A DNA stretch of 64,000 nt from Glomus cerebriforme (GCA_003550305.1 QKYT01000197.1:14621-78620), one strand, 5' to 3'. Positions 9,994-21,869 are shown, numbered from the stretch's first letter. The notes: generated from the letters alone by a model not told the origin. Numbers and translations are program-made.

Positions 9994-11265
9994 TTAGATA
10001 ATTGAACAACAATTTTTAAATTTGGCAGCTGTTTGTATATTACCAAACATAGGAATTCCCACACTAATTTGAAATTCAGCTTCATTTAGTTTTATATGTT
10101 TCATTTCTTCAACAACTTCATTTGTTATTTCTTTCAACTCATTTTTGCTTAGTAAACCACCTTTTGTATCTTCATTATCTTCTTTCCACATTTTTGCATT
10201 CATATAGTCATTAATTCTCACACATGTGGTATCCCAATTTTCCAGTTTGTAGGTTTTTTGACATTTATCAGACTTTAGATACCTTAACAATACTTCCCGA
10301 GAACTCTTTCTATCTTCCTTATCAAACACTCGTCTTCTTTCATCATTATCCAATGGAGGATTATTTACATAGATAATATCTATTGGAATATCAGTAAATC
10401 CAATCTTTTTTCTCAAAATTTCTCTATCGTTATCATCTGATTTTCCCTCCATATCTCTAAAATTCTTATAATTGCTTCTTACAACAGTGGTATACTCAAA
10501 AATTTCTTCTCCAAAAATCCTTCTAGCTAATCTAAAACTATCTATTTCTTCTTTAGTAAGCCTTGTTCCTACTACCATGAGTACTCTCTTTATTCCCTTT
10601 TTCATTATATAAATAGCTTCAGCAAGATTAAGCACAATCTTCTTACGAGAAAGCTCAGTATCACCAACCCCAATAGTGTCAATAACCCTATATTTTATCT
10701 TTTTCTTTGTTTCTTCTTGATCAGAAACTTCAAAAACTTCACTTTTGAACTTCCTAGTTTTACTATTGAATCCCGCACTTACTGTAAATTTATCAGTATT
10801 AGTTAAAACGTTTGCTAAAGTGGATTTACCACTACCAGTGCGACCAATTAACAAAATATTTTCCACCTCGTCTTCTTGAGTTTCAACTTCATATATACAT
10901 TGATTTATTAATTCTTTATTTCCTTTAATGTTTTCAACTTCCCGATTAACTTGTTCGTTTGTTTGATAGAAGCCAATCAAATCAGGGAACCTTTTGACTG
11001 CATTTATTTTAACGTCTGGCACATCCTTACTTGGGAAGAAATATCTATATTTGCTTCTTTCAAATGCAACTGAGGAATCATTGAGATATTCCTCATAATG
11101 AACCAGTCTAATGGCGTACAAGCAAGGAAAACGAGTAATTCTGTTAATAATTATTGAATAGTTTTTACTTTCATCGGAAAAATTAATAATATTCTTAATT
11201 TTTCCCTGAATGTTAGCTTTTTTTACTATCTCTTTTTGCAATTCTGTTGGTTTGAATTTTCCCAT
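9994..11265 (-). CDS. AIG1-like P-loop GTPase with CaaX tail, copy 1
   Basis: An intact 423-residue protein without introns. Residues 1-125 form a conserved domain I do not recognise. A GTP-binding domain follows. The P-loop is GRTGSGKS at residues 141-148. The Mg-binding region is DTIG at 196-199, followed by VGDTELS as in AIG1/GIMAP-type GTPases. The usual N/TKxD base-recognition motif is not obvious; the position is occupied by VVRSNYKNF. The C-terminus is FKNCCSII, so the last four residues (C-S-I-I) form a CaaX box with a preceding Cys, which predicts prenylation and perhaps palmitoylation, hence membrane attachment. A paralogue lies at 14680-15897 in opposite orientation, and their upstream regions are inverted repeats of each other. 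AIG1 members act in membrane trafficking or defence elsewhere; the role here is unknown. Confidence 0.9.
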   Translation of the reverse strand: MGKFKPTELQKEIVKKANIQGKIKNIINFSDESKNYSIIINRITRFPCLYAIRLVHYEEYLNDSSVAFERSKYRYFFPSKDVPDVKINAVKRFPDLIGFYQTNEQVNREVENIKGNKELINQCIYEVETQEDEVENILLIGRTGSGKSTLANVLTNTDKFTVSAGFNSKTRKFKSEVFEVSDQEETKKKIKYRVIDTIGVGDTELSRKKIVLNLAEAIYIMKKGIKRVLMVVGTRLTKEEIDSFRLARRIFGEEIFEYTTVVRSNYKNFRDMEGKSDDNDREILRKKIGFTDIPIDIIYVNNPPLDNDERRRVFDKEDRKSSREVLLRYLKSDKCQKTYKLENWDTTCVRINDYMNAKMWKEDNEDTKGGLLSKNELKEITNEVVEEMKHIKLNEAEFQISVGIPMFGNIQTAAKFKNCCSII

Positions 11266-11780
11266 TATGGTTTTTCTTGATTACTATTTATTGAAGTTCA
11301 GAAATGCAAAATACTCTCGTGCGTTTAAGGAGTAATAAACCAAAAGCACAAGAGATAAAAAGAATATGAGGAAATTTTACATCCTATAAATATTGGATAA
11401 TGTTTCTGAGCCAGAAAATCCTACTCCTTCCGAAAAGGTTAAAAATAATGCCATTAGGAAAGTATCTGTTGATTCTAATTGAACTTATATTATAGGGGAT
11501 GTAAACTTGCAATTTCCGAGATCGTCAGGTAACTAGTTGTAATTAGTTAACTTGCAAGAGATCGCCGTGACAAATGATTAAATTTCCTTTCAAAAAAAAT
11601 ATATATTTCATCATCGATGATGATCTTTCTATTTTGATTTCCATTGGCGTATTCAATTGGAAACGGAATGATTACAATTGGTGCAATCTGTGGACCATAC
11701 CTCTTTGTTTAAAGTTTGAATTATTCACTTCCTAAGAAAATCCAATTATTGACTAATAGATAGGATTAATAACTTTGATT
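11266..11780. repeat. Left arm of inverted duplication upstream of GTPase 1
   Basis: Read on the minus strand, this is similar to 14090-14670. Landmarks shared in order are a CCACAGATTGCACCAATT block, a GAAATTGCAA..CATCCCCTATAA block, and CGGAAGGAGTAGGATTTTCTGG followed by ATTTATAGG.TGTAAAATT. It probably carries the promoter region of the gene. A second, shorter copy of the outer motif (TTTGTTTAAAGTATGAATTATT) occurs at about 11888-11915. Confidence 0.7.
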
Positions 11781-11929
11781 AACTTTATGTTCCAATCCAT
11801 ATTTTTTATAATTTTTCCATAATATAGAATATTCCCGGAATCTATAATTTCGAATCATATGTATTGGATTTACGAAGTTAACCATACTCCTTTGTTTAAA
11901 GTATGAATTATTACTTTCATTAACTAATA

Positions 11930-13130
11930 GATAGGATCGACTCGAGTTATGTCACGCGAATAATAAGCATGAAAATATTATGATTATTTTTGTAGCAATA
12001 TAAATTGTAACACAATATAACTAATGCTAATATGATCGTACAATATTATCGTTCAATATTGAACAATAATATGGAATCAGCATGATCAATATTGACTGTA
12101 CGATAACTTAGATATTGTACGGTTGTATTTACATTGGTTAACGTCACGAAAAAAAACTTGGCTCAAAAATAGAATTATAATATTATATAATGACTTTCCT
12201 GAAATAATTTAAACCAAATATTAGTATGAATCATTTTATCCTACGACTCATATGATCAATGTTAGATAATACTAGCTCATTCAACTATTTCGCAAAGTTT
12301 AATGCCAATGCTTTTTATATACAGAATTTCTTTATCATTCTCAACTGATATATTTGTAACTGATAAACATTGATAAACAATTAATTATTTGTAATTTGTT
12401 GAAAAAGGTAATGTGCTTTTTATGTTATTTAATATATCTGAAATCATGTATCTACAATGAGAACGGTTTGTTATTTATGTTTTAATTATTAGATTATATT
12501 TGGTGCATATAAAAATATCCTTAAGTTAGACCTTTTAAATTGTTTATATTTTAAAATTGTTTTTTTGCGTTTTTCGAAACTTAACTAAATCGATTAATAA
12601 ATAATAGAAGAAAGCGTTATCACATTTATCAATATTGCAATTTTGAGTAATAGAAATTACCTATTGTCAAATCACGTGCATAAATCTACTTTGAATAACT
12701 TGACGCAATCGTTTGTTTCTTTACAATTTTGGAGGGTTCTCCTGAAAGTTGGGATTGATTGTTTGAACGCTCTGCGCGTTCTACCTTCCGATGACATTTT
12801 ATAATACTTTCTTAGAAAATAAAGGAATAAATTATATAATGTGCATATGATGATTGATCCTTTTTTTGTTTGAAGCGTATAGAACGATTTTCAGAACTCT
12901 TTATAAAAAGGAATTTACTTATCAGTAAAATCAACAATCAAATGATCATATGATTTACAGTATAATATGGCCTTTGAAACAGACACTCAAGGAAATAATT
13001 TATCCCGTTAACCAGTGTAAATTATTTTGTTACATAAAAAATTTTTTTATTGGTTCTCCAAAATCGAACTAATTTATTACCCTTTGACAGAAGATCATTT
13101 CTCTAAACGTTAACAAAAACAATTATAAAA
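11930..13130. repeat. Duplicated non-coding block, direct copy at 21.87-22.83 kb
   Basis: This aligns in the same orientation with about 21870-22830. Shared text includes CTCGAGTTATGTC.CACGAATAATAAGCATGAAA, GACTTTCCTGAAATAATTTA, TATGATCAATGTTAGATAATACTAGCTCATT and AACTATTTCGCAAAGTTTAA. Inverted, more diverged versions of its middle occur near 31.3-31.65, 35.05-35.4 and 41.5-41.76 kb. A family C remnant is embedded in it. Confidence 0.75.
12680..12797 (-). pseudogene. Family C remnant, copy 3
   Basis: On the minus strand, ATG at 12795-12797 starts MSSEGRTRRA. DNA similarity to the left-edge gene continues through the QSINLN-equivalent and PPK positions, but deletions have removed part of the APYQVQ block and the first Cys pair. 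Sequence equivalent to KETNDCVKLF is readable at the DNA level in another frame around 12680-12735. It cannot encode the full protein. Confidence 0.65.
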
Positions 13131-14089
13131 AGTATCGAATCATTATTATTAATTTTTTTTTTTTTTTTTTTTTGCAAAATATATAATTTAAAGTAAAATT
13201 TTTTAAAAAACAGAAATTTGTTCGTTGAAAAAATTTCTATTAATTTCTTCAGGATCATCCGGCGCAGCAAAATTAATCATTTTTTTATTAGTAAAAAATT
13301 TAAAAAAGTTATGAATTAAAGATGTAAAAAAGCAAATGATTTGTGTGAATCTTTTTTCTAATAATAGAATTTGCAACTGATTAAATATATTTTAAATTTT
13401 AAAAGAGATTTAATTTTAGAAACTTATCATGTGATTTTGCTTACTAATTATGTGATCAACAAATTAGGCATAAGAATGGAATTAAAACAAAGGAATATTA
13501 CACCGTATTTCATATTCCGTATTTGCTTTCATAAATTTCCATATTCCCAGAATTTATAATCTCAAATCATGATTTAATCATTTCATCAATTCATTATTTT
13601 TATTACTGTACAAGTTGTAATGTAATTTCTGTCGTTCATGTGGGATTGGATTTTCATTTAGATTATATGATTAAAGCTTAAATAGTAAAAAAAAAAAAAA
13701 AAAAAAAAGTGATAACATTTAGTGTAAATCGAATGAGCTTTTTGTATTTCATATAATAATACTGCTGAAATTTATTTATAAATGTTACGAAAATTCTTTT
13801 GGGTAAGAGTATTTTACTAAGTCAACTCGGCAATATTAGAAAGAATGATTTAATACTCATTGCTGATTATTCCGTAATCAACAACTCGAAAATTAATTCC
13901 CTAATCATCTTCTAAATGTATAAAAAGGTTTTTTTTTTCACAAATTAGATTATTAAATTAGTGGCAGCAACTAAATAAAGTAAGCCCATGAAAGAAATAT
14001 AAGTTTTGTAGTTCTGCTCGCATCAACATTTTTTATTTGAATTTACTTTGAGAAATCTCAAATCAGATTAATTAACTTTATACTGTATC
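13131..14089. other. No gene seen
   Basis: AT-rich, with a T18 run near 13158 and an A24 run near 13687. A 62-codon open frame at 13371-13559 has no other coding sign and I do not call it. Confidence 0.5.
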
Positions 14090-14679
14090 TTCAATAAATT
14101 GGATTTTTTAGGAAGTGAATAATTCAAACTTTAAAACAAAGAAGTATAGTTACATTCTCCACAGATTGCACCAATTAATATAATCAAATTCATCTCATTT
14201 CTGATTGTATTATGATGAGCACACAGAAAATAGAAAAAAATCTCATTAATGATGACTTTTATGTAAGAAGAATAAAAATTTTTTTTTTTTTAGAAAAAAA
14301 AAATAGGAGAAAAGATCATACTTAAAATAGGGAAATTGTTAATCCTTTTAGCAAGTTAATAATACCTGAAGATCCCGAAAATTGCAAAGTTTTCATCCCC
14401 TATAACATATGATTTCAGCAGATACTTTAGTCTTTCAGAAGGAGTAGGATTTTCTGGTGAAGCTTAGAAGCCTTGTTCAATATTTATAGGGTGTAAAATT
14501 CCTCAAATTCTATAATTTTCTGTCAATAAGTTACTTTGGATTTATTTTTTCTTTAAATACACAAATTTTCTGAACTCCTGTCTACTTTTTAAAAAGCACA
14601 AAATAATTTAGAAATATAATTTCTAAATAAGAAATTCCTATTTCAGTTATATTTAAATAAATAGCAATCAAGATAAACC
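14090..14679. repeat. Right arm of inverted duplication upstream of GTPase 2
   Basis: Mirror-image counterpart of 11266-11780. The arm reaches almost to the start codon of the second GTPase, so the duplication unit included gene plus upstream DNA. The 2.3 kb between the arms (about 11780-14090) contains the block duplicated at 21.87-22.83 kb. Confidence 0.7.
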
Positions 14680-15897
14680 ATGGGAACATTCAACCAATCA
14701 GAATTGCAAAAAAAAATAGTAAAAAGAGCTAATATTCAGGGAAAAATTAAGAACATTATTGAATTTTCAGATGAAGGTGAAAAGTATTCAATAATTATTA
14801 ACAAAATTACTCGTTTCCCTTCTTTGTATGCCATTAGACTGGTTAATTATGAGGAATATTCCAATGATTCCTCAGTTGCTTTCAAAAGTAGAAAACATAG
14901 TTTTCTCTCTCTGAGTATTAAGAACACACCGGGGATAAGAATAAAAGCAGTTAAAAGGTTTCCTGATTTGATTGGCTTCTATGAAACAAAAGAAAAAGCT
15001 AATCAGGAAGCTAAAAACATTAAAGAAAATAAAGCATTAATAAGTCAATGTATATATGAAGTTGAAACTCAAGAAGATGAAGCGGAAAATATTTTGTTAA
15101 TCGGTCGCACTGGTAGTGGTAAATCCACTTTAGCTAATGTTTTAACTAATAATACTAATGACTTTAAAATAGGTGAGGGATTAAATAGTGAAACTATAAA
15201 ATTCAAAGGTGAAGTTTTTAATGTTTTTGATCAAAAAACACGGACAATGATAAAATATAGGGTTTTTGACACTGTTGGAATTGGTAATACTAAGTTGTCT
15301 CCTTGGAAAGTTATGCTTGATCTTGCTGAAGTTATTTATATAATGAGAAGGGGAATAAAGAGAGTACTCGTGGTAGTAGAAAAACTTACTGATGAAGAAA
15401 TGGAGGTTTTTAATATGGCTGAAGGGATTTTTGGAAAAGAAATTTTTGAGTACATTACCATTATAATAAGCAAATATAATAATTTTAAACAAATGGAGGG
15501 GAAATCAAATGATAGTGATAGAGAAACTTTGAGTGAAAAGTTTAAATGTCAAATGGATATTATCTATGTAGATAGTCCTCCATTGGGTAATTATGAAAAG
15601 CAAGTATCTAATGAGAAAGATAGAGAGAGTACTCGAAAGGCCTTGTTGAAGTATCTAAGATCTGAAAAATGTCAAAAAAATTACGAACTGGAAAATTGGG
15701 ATACCACGTGCGTTAGAATTAATGACTATATGAATGCCAAAAAATGGAAAGATAATGAAGATACAAAAGGTGCAAATGAAAAAGAAAAAAGCAATATAAA
15801 AANAAGCNAAGCTAAAATTCGTGCTAAAATTGAAATTTTTTCGTTTGGTAATATACACTTTGATGCCAAATTTAAAAATTGTTGTTCAATTATCTAA
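14680..15897 (+). CDS. AIG1-like P-loop GTPase with CaaX tail, copy 2
   Basis: A 405-residue paralogue of the protein at 9994-11265, divergently oriented from it. It has the same order of parts: a conserved N-terminal domain, P-loop GRTGSGKS at residues 142-149, DTVG at 197-200 followed by IGNTKLS, and the terminal FKNCCSII with its CaaX box. Compared with copy 1 it lacks about 18 residues, mostly between the ANDTKG-like region and the tail. This is also where two undetermined bases (about 15803 and 15808) occur, so the exact sequence there is unsafe. The candidate base-recognition region is again atypical (IIISKYNNF). Both copies keep open frames and the same lipidation motif despite many substitutions, which suggests both were selected for after duplication. 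Confidence 0.88.
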   Translation: MGTFNQSELQKKIVKRANIQGKIKNIIEFSDEGEKYSIIINKITRFPSLYAIRLVNYEEYSNDSSVAFKSRKHSFLSLSIKNTPGIRIKAVKRFPDLIGFYETKEKANQEAKNIKENKALISQCIYEVETQEDEAENILLIGRTGSGKSTLANVLTNNTNDFKIGEGLNSETIKFKGEVFNVFDQKTRTMIKYRVFDTVGIGNTKLSPWKVMLDLAEVIYIMRRGIKRVLVVVEKLTDEEMEVFNMAEGIFGKEIFEYITIIISKYNNFKQMEGKSNDSDRETLSEKFKCQMDIIYVDSPPLGNYEKQVSNEKDRESTRKALLKYLRSEKCQKNYELENWDTTCVRINDYMNAKKWKDNEDTKGANEKEKSNIKXSXAKIRAKIEIFSFGNIHFDAKFKNCCSII

Positions 15898-16614
15898 GAT
15901 CATCTTTATNCTAATGACTGAAACTATCATCGATTTATGATTTAAGATATGTGCTTATTTATAATATACTACTTTCAATTAAACACAGTACTTTCGATAG
16001 GATTTATACTAGGGATTGGACTCAAATTCTACCAAAATCAAATTAATCAAAAATCGAAACGAAATTGATTTATCAAATAAAAAAAATCAAATCTACAATA
16101 TTGTGGCGGAGCAAATGCAATATGAAAGCCCATGAATTTAAGACCAACAATAAGACATCAATACTATCAGAAGATGACGTCAATGATTTTATATCACAAA
16201 ATGTTGTGGAGAAAGTACTCAGCAGATATATACAGTAAATGTACTGATATAAATGTCCCCAAAAATTGTGGCATATTTCTAGTCAAAATTCATATAACTT
16301 AAAAGATGACCTTGATAGTATTACAATAAATTGTAGAACGTCAAGTAAATCCAGTAAAAATATAGCTTCAAGAATTTNGTTGTAATTTGTTAGAATTTAT
16401 TAAAATGAAAAGTTTATTCAGAAATAGAAATTTAAAACATAATTTAATTTAAAAATAGATTTTTCATGTTTTATTAATTATTTTTAATGTACATTTTCAC
16501 TATATATATTAAAAGTATAGCTGCTACATTTACCTACTTTTTTATAATTAAAAATATCAAAAAAATATTAAATCTGCTATAAGTAATTTTATATAAATAC
16601 TTTTATGTAGCTTT
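15898..16614. other. No gene seen
   Basis: AT-rich DNA downstream of the second GTPase, with two undetermined bases. No frame or repeat that I can support. Confidence 0.5.
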
Positions 16615-16860
16615 TGTAGGTAGAGACTGGATTGAAAATCACGTGACCACGTAGCCAACATGGCCAAATTTCCTACCCACGTGCTTTTGTCCGGCATTAT
16701 GCCATTAAGAAATTAAACATGAATAATACGTGACAAATAGGTTTTTAACCACTAAAAAAAATTGTCCCCAGACGAATATTTCACTATGATCACGTGAGGT
16801 AGAAAATTTGTGACCACATGGTGGTCACATGCTAGCTGATATATTGCGCAAAATAAATTT
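16615..16860. repeat. CACGTGA-type repeat, second copy
   Basis: Contains AATCACGTGACCACGTAG, TGTCCGGCATTATGCCATTAAG, GTGACAAATAGG and GATCACGTGAGGTAGAAAAT, all shared in fragments with about 5145-6200 and 23745-23960. The paired CACGTG-containing ends suggest a small inverted-repeat element, but exact ends are not defined. Confidence 0.5.
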
Positions 16861-17686
16861 ATAAATTAAGAAATTTAATATCAAAAACGTTTATAATGTT
16901 GAACGAATGTTTGTTTTTTTTTAACTTTATTATATTTAAGTTCAAAATTTTCAAAATTTTCTTTGTTCAAACAATATGAAAAATCATATATCATAACCAA
17001 TCATAAACTAACATATAATACCAGATCATTTATATAAATTATCATCGTTATCTAAAAGTTGAAAAATGTGTATCAGTTTTTGAAATTCTATACATCCCAA
17101 GTTCTGCAATCACTTCTATGAGTCAATCTAATATGAATCCACAGCAGCTTGCTTGAGCATAGAAATTTCCTATATAATGTAATTAAGTAATGTACTGTAA
17201 ATTAAGAGTATAATTTATCAAAGTTCACTTTAGAAATTTTTGCAAAAATTCGACTCAAAATTGTTCAATAACAATAATGATAATTAACATTATCTAAACT
17301 AATAAGATTAGGTTTTCTTATTTTACATTATAAAATATGATTTAAATCACTTGAAAGTTTATCATAATCATTTTATTTATTCATTATTATTTCATTCTGT
17401 TAGTTATTAGTTAAGATTTCGTATGATATTTAAAATCCAATTATTAACAGTTAATGTCATAATTTCAGTCGAAATGGTAAAATTAATGATTTGTTTAGAT
17501 AAGATAGAAACATTAAATAAATCACATGATTTCACATGATTGAAAGTCAGGATATAATTATAACGAATTCAGTTCTAATTCCGGCCAAGATGATCGTCAA
17601 ATGTTTTTATACCCATGTTTACCATGTTTACCATGTTTAATTAAACGGGATAAATTTTTATCGAAATGAAGTAGTAATAGTTTATT
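16861..17686. other. No gene seen
   Basis: AT-rich sequence with no supportable feature. TTTACCATG is repeated three times near 17613-17640. Confidence 0.45.
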
Positions 17687-17695
17687 CTCGCTATT

Positions 17696-18033
17696 GCACG
17701 ACCGAAATGTGTGACAGGTTACGCCGATTATACTGTTTGATGTGTGTGGCGCATGTTTTTAAAAAAACGCGTATAAGTCAAAATTTACAACAAAAACCTT
17801 CTTTGTCACTCTAAGTAAACTTGCAGAGTGACCAAAAATACACTCCTAAACATCATTTCAGAAGGTAAAAATAGTTTATTAAAGTTTTTTTTTTTTTGAG
17901 AAAAAATTTTTTGTAAAAAATTGTTGCGGCTCATGTACCGAACATTTTGTCGATCATTTTTAAAAAAGTATTTTAAAGTACAATATATCCGGAGTAACCT
18001 GTCACACATTTCGGTCACACATTTCGGCCGTGC
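17696..18033. mobile_element. MULE-like MITE with perfect 9-bp target duplication, copy 1
   Basis: The left end GCACGACCGAAATGTGTGAC is mirrored at the right by GTCACACATTTCGGCCGTGC, after an extra GTCACACATTTCGG repeat. The flanks CTCGCTATT at 17687-17695 and 18034-18042 are identical 9-mers, the duplication length typical of Mutator-like elements. The second copy at 29279-29708 has the same terminal motif and its own perfect 9-bp duplication. No transposase is encoded. The open frames across it are incidental. Confidence 0.9.
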
Positions 18034-18239
18034 CTCGCTATTTATAAATTACATTTTTGTGGCTGTGAGTTTCCGATTCATCCTAAAAAGGCAACAAGAA
18101 ATACTTCTTATTGTAGTCATGTGCCAATGGCGTACATTACATAAAACGCGTTTTTTATTGGTTCACCAAAATCAAACTAATTTATAAACCTTAAAGATCA
18201 GCCGACAAAAGATTCTTTAACCAAAAATTGTTTGATATT

Positions 18240-20060
18240 GCAAAATTTATAATTTTTATGAACTGATAAATTTATAAATTTATTACTCAAATTTTAATGA
18301 ATAATACAATTAAATTTTACTAACCATTTCATCGATAAATAAATCGCTGAAAGTGATTCATAAAAAAATTTATAATAGAGATACTGTATGAGGTCCTTAT
18401 ATAACTTAATTAACTTAAAAAAATAAATTCTTAATTTCCTTAGTTTAACGAGTATTGGTTTAGATATTGTGTTAAATGAAATTCAATATTTATTTTTTGT
18501 TGAAAACTAAATAATAACTTTTCTTGTTCCNTNTTATTCTGACCAATTTCATTATCATAAATANTTTTATTTANATAATAAGTAATTGAACGAGGAGAAA
18601 CTATTTCACATGTGATCTGATAAAATCGATTATCATGTTGTTGGAAATAGAAAATGTGTTCATATTCGTTGAATTGAACATTANATTCTTTATTATTTAA
18701 TAAATATGTAACGGTGTTGTAAGAGATTTCTTTGCAATTAATATGATAATAATAAAAATCATTTTGCGGTTGATAGTAAAAAACAGTAGGATGAGCATAT
18801 TGGTTTTGATTTTGAAAATATAAAGAGGAATTTGCTAATAAAGATGTAACCGAGCACGGAACGGCTGGATATGTCTGGGAAGCAGAAGTCATGTGATATA
18901 GACCTTCGCTTGAACTCTCTCCAGAATATGATATGTTATTAGCTTGTGGGTTGTAAGGAGTAAATGTAACATATGGTTGATAATGAGTTGGGTGCATATT
19001 TAGATTTACTTTAAATACTGTATAATTTTTTTTTATTATTTTTTTTTATAATTATTTTTTTTTATTTTTTTTTTAAGGTAAAACTCTGGTCTTTTTAAGA
19101 TGTATTTATAATAAATTAAATCTTTACTATTTGTAACATAACCTGCTATAATCTGGAGTACTTTATATTTCTCATAAGAAAACAGACTTTTTTTGATTTT
19201 CTAAACAAATTATTTGATTTTCATCTATACGATATTCTTTGATGTTTTGTTTATTTTGAATATATTCATCTCATTTAGTTTTAATTGATTATTTAGAGAT
19301 TTTAAGTTTGCTCCTGCATACTGTATTTTTATGGGTTTATTATAACTAAATGTGTCGATAACAAACGTTAATGTTTATTTATCATTTATGATATGATGTA
19401 CCTTATCTGATAACATCGTGTTTCATTCAAACATTACTATCTAAGTTTCCATTATTTTGGACAAATAAAATACATGACTTTATAACAATTGTTATAAGAA
19501 CTTTATTATTCATCGCGCTTAGTAGAAATAAAGTGGAGAAGTGTTAAATAAATTTTTTTTAAAAAAAATAGAAAATCGAGTTGTTCTACGTAAGTTACTG
19601 TCGTATTACCAAACAACAAGTAAGGATAAAATTTTATAAACTAGATCAAGTATTATAGTATTCTTATTTTATTGTAGAAATAATACTATTGTACGGAAAC
19701 ATATTTTTATGAATAGAGAATGTTTAATAAATATTTGAGTAGAAAATGAGAATTGTGAACCCACTGCAGGTGATTTCGTTACGTGAAATCCTGTTAGAAT
19801 AAATGTAATAGACGGGACATTATCTAAATATTGTATTTTTATCTTTCTTAATGCAGTAAATAAAAAGGGAGAATAAAAAGGTATTAGTTCGATTTAAATA
19901 GATCATAACACAACGAGATTTGCTAATAAAATTAATTTATATTGTTCTAAATGAAAGCTAAAAGTTTTCACCTTTAGCTGGTTATTGTTTTGTTTCAACT
20001 GCATCAATAATAAGACTATTTATCATTCTTATCTCCGTATTCCAAAATAAAACCCTTATA
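18240..20060. repeat. Duplicated block, inverted copy of about 430-2400
   Basis: Read on the minus strand this matches the left-end block across both the family A gene and about 1 kb upstream of it, including the sequence around a CACTGCAGTGGGTTCAC-like motif and an AAACATTCTCTATTCATAAAAA stretch. The non-coding part appears about as well conserved as the coding part, so the duplication is not very old. Confidence 0.7.
18440..18997 (-). CDS. Family A protein, Tyr/Asn/Gln-rich, copy 2
   Basis: An uninterrupted 185-residue frame from ATG at 18995-18997 to TAA at 18440. Several undetermined bases (18532-18690) leave a few residues unknown. I do not recognise the family. The N-terminal 60 residues are low complexity (Pro, Asn, Ser, Tyr) and include YSGESSSEGLY, which is conserved in the other copies. 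The C-terminal 120 residues alternate aromatic and polar residues (VFYYQPQNDFYYYHINC, YEHIFYFQQ, IEFHLTQYLNQY) in a way that suggests a beta-rich fold. No signal peptide or membrane span is visible. Conservation with 37609-38133 is strongest in the C-terminal half. Two intact and three broken copies in one window indicate an expanding and decaying family. Confidence 0.75.
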   Translation of the reverse strand: MHPTHYQPYVTFTPYNPQANNISYSGESSSEGLYHMTSASQTYPAVPCSVTSLLANSSLYFQNQNQYAHPTVFYYQPQNDFYYYHINCKEISYNTVTYLLNNKEXNVQFNEYEHIFYFQQHDNRFYQITCEIVSPRSITYYXNKXIYDNEIGQNXXEQEKLLFSFQQKINIEFHLTQYLNQYSLN

Positions 20061-21869
20061 AAGTTTAAGAATTTCTAGATAATTAAAAATCATGCATTTA
20101 TATTCATCTTTTTTTGGAGGCTTTCCATTATTTGATCATTTATTAGTTTTATTTAATTTAATCTCCTTTTGGATTAGAACGTCTCTTTAAAAAATTTTTT
20201 AATAGAACGGATAACCTATAGAAACTTCTAACATATTATAAGGTTCTGTTTGACAAATATTTCGGATTTATTTGCTCCGGCATAGGGATATTTTTTTTTT
20301 TTTTTTTTTTTTTTTAGAGAACTATTTCAAAAAGTATAAAAAAATTATGTAAACAATCGTTTCAAAAGACTATATCCGAATAAATGCGAAACCCGTATTT
20401 TTAAATCCGGCTTACTTTGTTTCATCCGGATTTATTATATTCGGGCAACCGAATCGAATGAAACCGATTATATTATATGTTAAATTGTATCCAGATTTTA
20501 TTTTTTAAAGCTGCATACGATTAAAATACGTGCTTAAATGATTATCCAGTACGTGATTTTGGCCGACATTATGACGTTCGGCCGGCATTAGGGATCTATT
20601 ATGGGCATGTGATAAATCGAGGTAAATTATTCTCCTTAAAGTGTTCTAATTGTTCACCAGTTTCACCACTAACCAATCAGCAAGATTTCGGTAGTTCCTT
20701 AATCAGTAAATACCGATGAATGTCTTTATTAGTTTCTATATAACGAGTATCTTTAATTCTAATTAAAATGATTCTTATAAAATAATTTTTTATCATCCAA
20801 TATTTATTTAGTTGACAGATATACATTACATCACATGTTAAATTTTGATTTCCATGAAAAAAAAGGGTGAAATTAGTTTTCTCAAAATGTTTTATAAATT
20901 TATTTTCAAATTATCTTATACTGGGCGAAAAATTTCGGATTTGTCCTAATGGATAATCTATAATTCTATATGCAAAACCTTTTAATAGACTAAACTTTTT
21001 AATAGCCAATATATAAGAAATTGTACAAAAAATGTACATGTTTTTAAAACTTTACTTATAACGGCCCGGCGGTCGTATAGGACCGATTTTGATATGACAA
21101 GGCCGATCATTTTTGCAATATTCATATAACTAATGAACTTTTTTTTTTTTTGCTTTATTTAACTATGAATTTTTGGACTATTTTATAAGTTGGTTATTTA
21201 TATTAAGTTTCGTACTTAATTCATCATAAATTGATAATAAATTTTTATAGGACTGGTCCTAGACCGTGAAAAATAATTATTTGTATTATTTGTGTTAACA
21301 ACTTTGAGTGAGCATTACATTTTATCAAACCACAATTAGTTATTATAAAATTTGACCTCATACTATTAATGACTTTTTTTTTTATTTTAATAAAAAAGAG
21401 AGAAAACTTAACCTAGACCGGAGGTTTAGGTCTTTTATCCTAGACCTGTGATCATCATCAGCCTCATTTTGTGCTATTTGTTTACTCCGTTTGCATACAC
21501 GCATAACGTATCTCTCCCTCTTTTCCTTTTCATGTTTAAAATTTTTCATGATTAGGTCACTAAGTAGCTAAAAAAAGTAATATAAATCGAAAGTTAACGA
21601 AAGATCCCAAAAATTAATGCGTAAAATTATTGGTTGATATGTTACTGATTATTAAAAGATAAAAAAAAAATATTATTTGTTTATTCTACTATCTACATTA
21701 ATATTTCTTCCAGAAATAAATCGCAATATAAAGTAAAGCTCCAAAATGTTTAATTTAATTAATTCGATAATTACCGACGACAAGTCGCATAATCGGGTTA
21801 ATTATAGGAATTCAATTTACATTGGTAATTTTATACTTAACTAAAGTTTTTCTTTGATTTAACATTTAT
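20061..21869. other. No gene; repeat-rich
   Basis: Contains a T27-class run near 20290 flanked by ATCCGG/CCGGAT words (20265-20450), a TTGGCCGACATTATGACG..CGGCCGGCATTA pair near 20557-20590, and GGACCGATTT..CTAGACCG words between 21070 and 21440. These look like pieces of several decayed inverted-repeat elements. No coding sequence. Confidence 0.45.

Noticed and set aside
15181..15492. 103-codon minus-strand frame
   Set aside because: It is antisense to the intact GTPase at 14680-15897 and mirrors its codons.
17806..18187. Overlapping frames on both strands
   Set aside because: Both cross the MULE-like MITE, and the second runs out over its target duplication; coding is implausible.
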